A DNA stretch of 31,242 nucleotides from CAYRSS01 sp964426945 (GTDB lineage: Bacteria; Planctomycetota; Phycisphaerae; UBA1845). The notes under the pieces are model-generated. The model did no database searches and was not told the origin of the DNA. It saw nothing but the letters and a program-made list of their open reading frames with translations. Both the position numbers and the translations under genes were made by a program. Every line of letters begins with the position of its first letter. The first letter of the stretch is position 1. The stretch spans positions 1-31,242 of the forward strand of contig CAYRSS010000047.1 in assembly GCA_964426945.1 (NCBI GenBank). Direction: 5' to 3'. Of this stretch, positions 8,028 to 14,535 are shown piece after piece.

Positions 8028-8726
8028 TCAGCTCGCGGCGGGGATCCGAGCAATCCGCCGGAGGTCGGACCCCAGGGTCCAGAGTTGCTCCTCGTACCAC
8101 GCTCGGGCGAGTTCGGCCCGGTTGTGGACGCCGAGGCGTGCCATGGCCCGGGTCTTGTGGTTGTCGACGGTCTTCTCGCTGAGTTTAAGGACGACAGCGA
8201 TCTGCCTGACGGTGAGCCCGTCGACAAGACCACGCACCACATCGAGTTGGCGCGGGGTCAGGCCGGCGCCGCGGCTGAGGGCCGCCGTGTAGAGGACGGC
8301 GCCACCCGGCTGAATCACGATGCGCGGTCGCAGCCGCTCCGAGAACGTCAATTCGCCGGCGGCGGCGCGCCGGACGGCGGTCATGAGCAGGGCGGAGGGG
8401 TCGCTCTTGAGGATGTACGCGCGCACACCGGCTCGGGTGGCACGGTGAATCAGGTCGCCATGATCGTGCGAGGAGAACGCGACGACCGCCGGTGGGTCGG
8501 CGGCGCGTCGCAGTGAACTCATCCAGCCGAGCGTGCCGGCCCCGCCCAGTGAAACCTCTGCGACAACGACGTCCGGCCGAAGTGCGCGGAACCTCGCGCG
8601 CGCTGAAACCAGCGTGTGCGCAGCGCCGACTACCTCCAGGTCCGGCTCGCATGAGGCGAGCGCCCGGAGGCCCTCACAGATCACGGGTTGGTCGTCAACG
8701 ACGAGAATCCTGATGTCGCGGCCCAT
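8028..8726 (-). CDS. NarL/LuxR-family response regulator with Glu at the phospho-acceptor site
   Basis: 232 residues. An N-terminal receiver (residues 6-120) begins ILVVDDQPV (acidic pair D11, D12) and has FSSHD (switch Ser85) and YILKSD (Lys107). The segment PDVVVAEVSL aligns with the usual PDvvLlDisM, placing Glu57 where the phosphorylated Asp should be. The C-terminal LuxR-type helix-turn-helix (about residues 165-225) reads LTPRQLDVVRGLVDGLTVRQIAVVLKLSEKTVDNHKTRAMARLGVHNRAEL, with the normal recognition helix, so it should bind DNA. No sensor kinase is adjacent. The other receiver residues are intact, so the Asp-to-Glu change may lock an active-like state; that is inference. The start is ATG at 8726. 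Confidence 0.92.
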   Translation of the reverse strand: MGRDIRILVVDDQPVICEGLRALASCEPDLEVVGAAHTLVSARARFRALRPDVVVAEVSLGGAGTLGWMSSLRRAADPPAVVAFSSHDHGDLIHRATRAGVRAYILKSDPSALLMTAVRRAAAGELTFSERLRPRIVIQPGGAVLYTAALSRGAGLTPRQLDVVRGLVDGLTVRQIAVVLKLSEKTVDNHKTRAMARLGVHNRAELARAWYEEQLWTLGSDLRRIARIPAAS

Positions 8727-9025
8727 AAGGCACCGGGCCGATATCGCTGTCGCTGACCCGCGCGCTCAGGAATCCAAAAAAAAAACTACCATTGTCCCGC
8801 CCCCTTCCCGACTCCAAAAAAACCACCCCGGATCATGAGCGCGCCACCCGGCAGAAAGCGATAGGTGCCCCGGGTAGCAGTTGTTCGCTTCCTGGACCGG
8901 GCGCCGCCAGGCGCCACTGATCGAACCGGTCCTCCCCGACGCGAGTTTCCAGTTCCCGCCCAAGCCGGGCTCCCTCCGCGCGCAGGTTCCGGCCGGGAGT
9001 CCCTGCGCGCCTGCGGAGAACCGAC
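8727..9025. other. Intergenic region between divergent genes
   Basis: This 299-bp stretch separates the minus-strand response regulator from the plus-strand secreted protein. It contains two A-tract motifs spaced exactly 40 bp apart (8773 and 8813, listed separately). I see no credible small gene. Reading frames across it (on both strands) show no recognisable protein pattern. Confidence 0.6.
8773..8827. promoter_or_regulatory. Paired A-tract direct repeat, 40-bp spacing
   Basis: TCC followed by ten A and CTACC (8773-8790) is repeated as TCC, seven A and CCACC (8813-8827). The start-to-start distance is exactly 40 bp, close to four helical turns, and both lie 47-101 bp upstream of the response-regulator start. 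A-tracts this long are exceptional in the surrounding GC-rich DNA. A bend or a pair of regulator-binding sites is possible; no protein can be assigned. Confidence 0.4.
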
Positions 9026-9589
9026 ATGCGGCTCACCTCCATCACCCTCACGCTCTTTTGCGGATTCGTCGGACTTGCCGCCGATGCCGCCCACGCCCAG
9101 CTCCCGGCGGATCGCACGCTCAAGCTGGCATTCCACGAAACCCCGTCCGACCCGGAGAGCCCGATCGTGTTGATCGTCGAGCTGGAACTCTCCGCAGAGG
9201 ACATCGATGGCGACAGCGTGGGATGGTCTGTGGAGCAGCTTCGCGTGGCCGAGCTCGACGACTATGGATTCACGGTCGGCGAGTGGATCCAGACGGAGCC
9301 CACTGTCGCCACGGGCGACGGGCTGTGGTGGGTGGAGCACGATGATGCCCAGGAGCCTGACAACGGCGAGTTCGTGATCCTGCCACTGATGGCCGGAACC
9401 GCGGTGTCGGTCATGCAGAACCAGCCGGCGCTCGATTTCTTCATGGAGGGCGTCGACGATGACCCGCCGGGCGGAGCGCCCTACCCGGTGACGAGCGTGC
9501 TCGACGTGGCCCTCGTGCGGACGGATGAGTCGGTCCTGCGCGAGGCGGAAACGGAGCCGGCGGCCCTGGACGGCTGGGTGGTGCAGTGA
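9026..9589 (+). CDS. Small secreted protein, function unknown
   Basis: 187 residues. The N-terminus MRLTSITLTLFCGFVGLAADAAHA is a signal peptide with cleavage before QLPAD; GGAG sits seven bases before the ATG. The mature part is acidic and beta-rich (LIVELELSAEDIDGDSVGWSVEQLRVAEL, GDGLWWVEHDDAQEPDNGEFVILPLMAGTAVSV) and resembles a single extracellular beta-sandwich, but I recognise no family. It has no lipobox, sorting signal or dockerin. It converges with the kinase gene, with only 42 bp between the two stops and no clear terminator there. Confidence 0.72.
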   Translation: MRLTSITLTLFCGFVGLAADAAHAQLPADRTLKLAFHETPSDPESPIVLIVELELSAEDIDGDSVGWSVEQLRVAELDDYGFTVGEWIQTEPTVATGDGLWWVEHDDAQEPDNGEFVILPLMAGTAVSVMQNQPALDFFMEGVDDDPPGGAPYPVTSVLDVALVRTDESVLREAETEPAALDGWVVQ

Positions 9590-9631
9590 CGCTGGTGCGG
9601 AATCGCTGCCCGGTCACGCTTCGCCGTGGGC

Positions 9632-11743
9632 TCAGGGCTCGTCATCGAGCGGGGGAAGCGGATCGCGTCCGTCTTTGGCCCTGCGCTGCTGGAGATTCTC
9701 ATAGACTTTCGCGGAGTCCTCCAGAAACGCCGTGATCTCCCTCGCGTGGGAGCGGCCCCCCGGGGTTCGGGCAAGGGCCATCAGTTCGCGATGGGCGGCG
9801 AAGAGAATCTCTGCCGAAGCGGCATCATCCTCCGCCGTCATCTTGTGGTTGTGCAGCATGGAAAACCCGAGGTCGGTGCGGAGGCGGTTGATGTGGTACT
9901 CTGTGACGTCGGGGTGCCGCTCGCAAAGGTCGGCGTACATCGCGCCGGCCTGGCGATAGAGCTCCTCCGCGCGGTCATACTCCCTCAGGTTCAGGTGCAC
10001 GCCGGCGAGCATCAATCGGCCGCCGGCGACGTCCTTGATCAGGTGAACGCTCTCCGGGTTGGCCGCCAGGAGCTTCTGCTGGATTTCCAGCGATTGCTCG
10101 TACAGCGCAACCGCCTTCGCCCTGCGCTTCTCCCGATTTGCCAGGTTGGCGGCGCTGTGCAGCGCGGACGCCTCGAGTCGGAGGAACTCAGGATCCTCCG
10201 GTGCCTGCTGGCGAAGCCGGCGCGATACGACCAGCGCGGCGTCGCAATGCGGCCGGGCTTCTTCGATCATGTGACGCGTCATCAGCAGGCTCGCCATCAG
10301 GCCATGCGCATCGCAGAGCTGCCGCAGCACGTGCGGGTCGTCTGTGTCGAGTCGCGAACCCAGGCTCAGCGCGGCCTCGTACATGCGCACGGCCTGATCG
10401 ACGCGGTTATCGTCGCGGTAGACGCTGCCGAGCTTGAGGAACCCGCCCATCTCCAGCCCGGTCTGGGCGACGATCCGGGCGCGTTCAGAACGACGCCAGA
10501 GGTAGGCCATGCCGCCAGTCGCGGCGGTCAGGGTTATCGCAAAAAGTACCACGACGGCCACGACCGCGCGAAAGCGTCGAATCGTCTTCCGCAGAACGTA
10601 CCATTGGCTCGCGGCACGGGCTTCGACGGCCTCGCCGCGCAGATAGCGCTCCAGGTCGTCACCCAGCGCCGCAGCCGAGTGGTACCGAAGCGCCTGGTCC
10701 AGGCTCATGGCCTTGGCGAGGATCTTCCCGAGGTCGTCGATTCCCGCCGGGGGCGGCGCCGCGAGGCCGGGTTCGCCTTCGGCCAGCGCTTCGCGCAGGG
10801 TCAGTTGCGGGCCCCCCGCGATGACGGCGTAGATTCCGCCTGGCGTGTCCTCGTCGTGGTAGGGGGGGCGACCGGTCAGCAACTCAAAGAGGATGACCGC
10901 CAGCGAATAGATGTCGCTGCGGATCGCCACGTCCGCCGAGTTGCCTCGCGCCTGCTCCGGGCTGAGATAGGGCGGTGTCCCGATGACCTGCCCCGCCTCC
11001 GACAGGCCCGTGTAGGGGTCTCCCGCCTCGCGGATCTCGAGCTTGGCGAGCCCGAAGTCGAGCACGTGCGGCTTGCCGGCCTCGTCGACGAGGATATTGG
11101 AGGGTTTCAGATCCCGGTGAATGACGCCGCGCTCGTGCGCCGCCGCCACCGCGCGACAGACCTCGACGAAGAGCCGGATCGTCTGCTCGTGCGACACTTC
11201 GTACGCGAACACATGCTCGTCGAGCGGACAGCCCGGGATGTACTGCATCACGAGATACTGTCGGTCGCCGATGACGCCGCTGTCGTGCACCGTGACGATG
11301 TTCGGGTGGTCGAGCTGGGCGATGATCTCGCTTTCCTGGGCGAACCGTGCACGCTGCATCTCGGTTGCCCGCTCGCCGCGGAGCAGCAGCTTGATCGCGA
11401 CCGCGCGCTGCAGTCCCGGCTGCACGGCGAGAAACACGGTACCCTGGCCGCCGAAGTAGAGGTGGTCGATGATGACGTAGCCGCTGAGATTCTTCTCGAG
11501 GAACGCGCGATCCAGGCGGACCAGCTCGTTCTCCGAATCGGCGAGATCGCCGGCACCGGCGCCGGCGGAGGTGATCGTGCTGCGGTCGCGGCGCCGGGCC
11601 TGGCGCAGGTGCGCGGCGATTTCCGGCACTGTCGGTGCGAATTGCTTCAGCAGCTCGTTCGAGTCGTCCGCGCAGTCGCTTGCCGCCGCCGCTTCATTCG
11701 GTCGGTCGTCGGGCCCCCGATTGACAGGGTCAGCCTGATGCAT
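9632..11743 (-). CDS. Membrane Ser/Thr protein kinase with C-terminal TPR-like region
   Basis: 703 residues. The Hanks-type kinase domain (about 88-370) shows the glycine loop FGGQGTVF, VAIK (Lys118), HRDLKPSN (catalytic Asp211), DFG (Asp229) and GTPPYLSPEQA, so it should be active. A single transmembrane helix lies near 393-416 (VVAVVVLFAITLTAATGG). The rest, beyond the membrane, is made of TPR-like helical pairs such as LGSVYRDDNRVDQAVRMYEAALSL and LREYDRAEELYRQAGAMY, a usual planctomycete layout. The gene starts 65 bp after the stop of the ECF sigma gene on the same strand, and the two are probably one transcript. Pairing of ECF factors with Ser/Thr kinases is known in planctomycetes, where the kinase is thought to control the sigma factor. 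Confidence 0.95.
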   Translation of the reverse strand: MHQADPVNRGPDDRPNEAAAASDCADDSNELLKQFAPTVPEIAAHLRQARRRDRSTITSAGAGAGDLADSENELVRLDRAFLEKNLSGYVIIDHLYFGGQGTVFLAVQPGLQRAVAIKLLLRGERATEMQRARFAQESEIIAQLDHPNIVTVHDSGVIGDRQYLVMQYIPGCPLDEHVFAYEVSHEQTIRLFVEVCRAVAAAHERGVIHRDLKPSNILVDEAGKPHVLDFGLAKLEIREAGDPYTGLSEAGQVIGTPPYLSPEQARGNSADVAIRSDIYSLAVILFELLTGRPPYHDEDTPGGIYAVIAGGPQLTLREALAEGEPGLAAPPPAGIDDLGKILAKAMSLDQALRYHSAAALGDDLERYLRGEAVEARAASQWYVLRKTIRRFRAVVAVVVLFAITLTAATGGMAYLWRRSERARIVAQTGLEMGGFLKLGSVYRDDNRVDQAVRMYEAALSLGSRLDTDDPHVLRQLCDAHGLMASLLMTRHMIEEARPHCDAALVVSRRLRQQAPEDPEFLRLEASALHSAANLANREKRRAKAVALYEQSLEIQQKLLAANPESVHLIKDVAGGRLMLAGVHLNLREYDRAEELYRQAGAMYADLCERHPDVTEYHINRLRTDLGFSMLHNHKMTAEDDAASAEILFAAHRELMALARTPGGRSHAREITAFLEDSAKVYENLQQRRAKDGRDPLPPLDDEP

Positions 11744-11807
11744 GGGGCTGCGCTCGGTCGCGGCGGAACGACGGCTGCGGTCAGAAACGCCCGACCATGT
11801 GCCCCGA

Positions 11808-12449
11808 TCAGGGGGCAGCGTCGGGACCGGTCGCCTTGCGGCGGCGCTGCGTGGCGCCGCTGGATCCGCCCAGGAACCGACTTGATGATACGAGAATATC
11901 CCGCAACTTTGCGAGCCCCCGGTGGAGCAGGTTGTTGAGTTCGGAATCGCTCAGGTGCAGTTGCTCGGCCGCCTGGGCCCGTGAACAGCCGCGAAGGTGA
12001 CACAGCGTCAGCGGCAGGCGGTACTTATCCGGCAGCCGGGCCAGCGCGAGGTGAACCGCGTTGGACAGTTCCTGGGCCGAGAGCGGCCCGCTCGGCGAGG
12101 GTTGCTCGGCAGCGACCAGTTCGACCAGCGGCAGGATCGTCGATGCCTGGCCGGCGTAACGGGCGAACTTCCGGTCGCCGCCGCGCTTGGTGCGGGCCAG
12201 GCTGCGGATCGCGTCGATCAGCTTCCGCTCGGCCAGCGTCGTCAACCAGCGCTCGACGGCATCCGGCCGGTTATCCGGGAGCGCTCCGCTCATGCGGCAC
12301 GCCGACCAGTAGACTTCCTGCAGTACGTCATCCGATGAGATGAGGCTCTGGAACTTGGCCGGGATGCGCTTCTGCACGTACTTGTGGAGCATCTTCGACT
12401 GGCTCTGCAGCATCGCCGCGAGTGCCTCGTATCTCTCGCTTGAAGCCAT
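11808..12449 (-). CDS. ECF-type RNA polymerase sigma factor (kinase-associated)
   Basis: 213 residues with sigma region 2 (about 20-95: ISSDDVLQEVYWSACR, then WLTTLAERKLIDAIRSLART, the core-binding and -10-recognition helices) and region 4 (about 130-195: LARLPDKYRLPLTLCHLRGCSRAQAAEQLHLSDSELNNLLHRGLAKLRDIL), joined by a short linker. There is no region 1.1 or 3, as in ECF factors. The C-terminal 20 residues are a basic tail (RRRKAT). The gene lies immediately upstream of the membrane Ser/Thr kinase and no anti-sigma factor is next to it, which fits kinase-linked ECF groups described in planctomycetes. The ATG at 12449 has GAGGCGGG about nine bases upstream. A -10-like TAGAAT lies 76 bp before the start. 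Confidence 0.93.
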   Translation of the reverse strand: MASSERYEALAAMLQSQSKMLHKYVQKRIPAKFQSLISSDDVLQEVYWSACRMSGALPDNRPDAVERWLTTLAERKLIDAIRSLARTKRGGDRKFARYAGQASTILPLVELVAAEQPSPSGPLSAQELSNAVHLALARLPDKYRLPLTLCHLRGCSRAQAAEQLHLSDSELNNLLHRGLAKLRDILVSSSRFLGGSSGATQRRRKATGPDAAP

Positions 12450-12524
12450 ACCTCAACCCGCCTCGTCGCGATGCCCGCCGGACCATTCGCCGCAGCTCTC
12501 GCCAGCGGCCTGCTCACTCTGCCC

Positions 12525-12530
12525 ATTCTA
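12525..12530 (-). promoter_or_regulatory. -10-like box of the ECF sigma/kinase operon
   Basis: On the minus strand the sequence reads CCGGTAGAATGGGC; TAGAAT would place transcription start near 12518, about 70 bases before the sigma-factor ATG. No good -35 is present at 16-18 bp, so it may be activator-dependent or an extended -10 type. Confidence 0.4.
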
Positions 12531-12737
12531 CCGGGGTCGGGGCGTCACGCTTAGAGATTCACCCGTGATCCGTCATCGGAGTCGTGCGGGGGGTGACAGA
12601 TTCGGGCGCAGTCGCGGGACGCGTTGGAAGGTGATTTGCCAGCTATTGATGGCGTGGGAGCCGATCGACTGGGGTGTTTGCCCTGCGACTCAGGCTTGCG
12701 GATCGGTTTCCTCGGCCCACGACGTTGAGGCAGAAGC

Positions 12738-12755
12738 CTACGGGTTTACCCGTAG
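12738..12755. terminator. Short perfect hairpin downstream of the degenerate signalling gene
   Basis: CTACGGG (12738-12744), loop TTTA, and CCCGTAG (12749-12755) form a perfect 7-bp stem with a tetraloop, 45 bp after the stop of the minus-strand gene. There is no T run behind it in the transcript, so termination is only a possibility. Confidence 0.35.
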
Positions 12756-12799
12756 TTCGCGACGGCCTGCAGAGAAATGCGGCTCGCCCGAGGCGCGAT

Positions 12800-14395
12800 T
12801 CAGGCGCTCGCCGAGGGCACCTCGGCGGGGCTTCCGCCGGGCGATCGGCCGGCGCCGGACTCGAGCAGGCGGAGGAACAGGTCTTCCGGCTGCGAGAGTT
12901 CCACCGCCAGGGCGGCCTCTACCACGGAGGGATCGAAGCGTCGGCCGCTCTGCTCGCGAAGGGTATCGCGAGCCGTGTCCTGCGCGGTGCGCGTGTGGGC
13001 GCTGCGGTCCGACGTCATGGCGACGAGCGCCTGCGCAGCGTGAACGATCCGCGCCCCGACCGGCACGTGGCCGGTTTCGGTTTCGGCGCGCTCCAGTTCG
13101 CAGAAGGGCAGGTGTTGAAGCCGGACGCACTCGACCGTTTCGCGATCGGCGCCGAGCGCCGCCGCCAGCTCCGCTGCGTCGGCGGCCAGCCGGGCATCAA
13201 GGTGACGGCGTTCAGCCTCCGGTATGGCGGCGCCGGTGGTTACGTCAGCCGGTGCGCAGAGCGTGCCGAGTTCGCGGGCGCGTCCCGCGAGCCGCACTCG
13301 CTCCACGGTGCGCGCGTCGAGGCGCATCAGCCTCGCAATCGCGGCGCCTACGTCGGCAACCCGGGCCGCCGTGCGCAGCAGATGAAGCCGACGGGAACTC
13401 TCGACTGGCTCGGCCAGACGCTGCAGAAGGTCATTGATCCGCGCATCGAGGGCGCCCGGCGGCACCTGACGCAGCACCTCCGCAGCGCGAGCGCGATCGC
13501 TGCTCCAGACGCGGTTGCGTCCATCCGCCCGAGCTGCATCGAGCGTAGCTTCCGCCAGCGCGATCGTGTCTGCACCCAGCACGTCGCTGCGCACCGAGGC
13601 CACGCCGAGGCAGGCGGTCAGCGCCGTGCGATGCCCCGCCGCGCGTACCGGCAGCGCTGCGATGCGGCGACGAAGCTGCTCGGCCTGAAACATCGCTCGT
13701 GCGAAGGGCGCCTCGGGGCGGAGGGCGAGCATCCGCGCCTTGCTCCAACGACAGGTCGCGTCCCCGGGTGCGGAAACCTGGCGCAGCGCCTCCGCCACAA
13801 GGCGCAGCACCGCCGCGTCGACAGCTGCCCCGCCATCCAACTCCAGCACGACGATCGACGAGTGGCCGCGCCGGTCGAATGTGCGGCGGTCGGTGTGCTG
13901 AAAGAGCCGCTCGACGGTGGCGCGGCTCAGCAGGCCGGTGTCCGGGTCACGTTCCGCGCCGTCGAAGGGGCGCTGTTCGCGTCGCTGCCGCCGTCGCCGG
14001 TCACGGTGCTTCCGTTGGGCGACTTCGATGGCCCCGCGCACGCGCTGTTCGAGGCAGTCGCCGGTAGCCGCCTCGTCGCGGCGCATGATTTCGACGGCGC
14101 CGCGGCGGACCGCCCGCAGTGCGATGCCGCGGTCGGACTCGCTCGACACGATCACCGCGGGGCAGTCCGGGTGGCGACGACGGAGCAGGTTGATCAGTTC
14201 GTCCGCGCTGCAGTCGACCAGCGTCGTATTCATCACGACGCAGTCGAATGCGTGGCTGTCGATGTTCCGCATGAACTCCGCGCGCGTGCGGGCGATGGCC
14301 AGCGTGAGCGGCGGGCTCGTGTGGCGAAACGCATCGCGGAGCAGCGCGCGGCTGCCGCGGTCGTCCTCGGCGATGAGAATCCGGTTATGAAGCAT
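12800..14395 (-). CDS. Degenerate receiver-GGDEF-HD-GYP protein (all signature residues lost)
   Basis: From the ATG at 14395 the protein has 531 residues. An upstream extension to 14560 is open but Pro/Arg-rich and not domain-like. The receiver (1-125) starts ILIAEDD, but FDCVVMNTTL puts Asn56 in place of the phospho-Asp, and the switch Lys is Arg. After a very basic linker (129-142) comes a diguanylate-cyclase fold (DPDTGLLSR at 150-158), in which RWSKARMLALRP (216-227) aligns residue for residue with RxGGDEFxxLxP but has SKARM for GGDEF. The last part (about 335-500) follows an HD-GYP domain, with VRLAGRARELGTLCAP where LLHDIGK is expected and GARIVHAAQALVAMTSDR conserved, but no HD or GYP. 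It is therefore probably a binding or scaffold protein, not an enzyme. No partner gene is obvious. Confidence 0.85.
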   Translation of the reverse strand: MLHNRILIAEDDRGSRALLRDAFRHTSPPLTLAIARTRAEFMRNIDSHAFDCVVMNTTLVDCSADELINLLRRRHPDCPAVIVSSESDRGIALRAVRRGAVEIMRRDEAATGDCLEQRVRGAIEVAQRKHRDRRRRQRREQRPFDGAERDPDTGLLSRATVERLFQHTDRRTFDRRGHSSIVVLELDGGAAVDAAVLRLVAEALRQVSAPGDATCRWSKARMLALRPEAPFARAMFQAEQLRRRIAALPVRAAGHRTALTACLGVASVRSDVLGADTIALAEATLDAARADGRNRVWSSDRARAAEVLRQVPPGALDARINDLLQRLAEPVESSRRLHLLRTAARVADVGAAIARLMRLDARTVERVRLAGRARELGTLCAPADVTTGAAIPEAERRHLDARLAADAAELAAALGADRETVECVRLQHLPFCELERAETETGHVPVGARIVHAAQALVAMTSDRSAHTRTAQDTARDTLREQSGRRFDPSVVEAALAVELSQPEDLFLRLLESGAGRSPGGSPAEVPSASA

Positions 14396-14535
14396 GACAG
14401 GCCGAGGCGCCCGCGGTGGGGCACGCCGGCAGGGGTACATCGGCAGATGGGTATCGGGTGTTTGGAACCGGGGCCGGATTGGCGAGGTGACCGCATCGGC
14501 GTGGCGGTACGGCAAGGCCCGATAAACGGCGGGCG

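Larger units (their letters stand above)
12450..12799. other. Intergenic region with sigma-gene promoter and a hairpin
   Basis: This 350-bp stretch lies between the degenerate signalling gene (ending 12800) and the ECF sigma gene (starting 12449), both on the minus strand. It holds a -10-like site (12525-12530) and a short perfect hairpin (12738-12755). No protein-coding pattern is visible on either strand. Confidence 0.6.

Noticed and set aside
9626..11938. 770-codon open frame on the plus strand
   Set aside because: It is antisense to the kinase, whose catalytic motifs are complete; the frame is His/Arg/Val-rich with no domain pattern and is a GC-bias shadow.
12800..14395. Frameshift decay as the reason for the lost GGDEF and HD residues
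   Set aside because: The frame is open throughout, the flanking signatures are collinear and the replaced residues are substitutions, so a plain pseudogene is unlikely.
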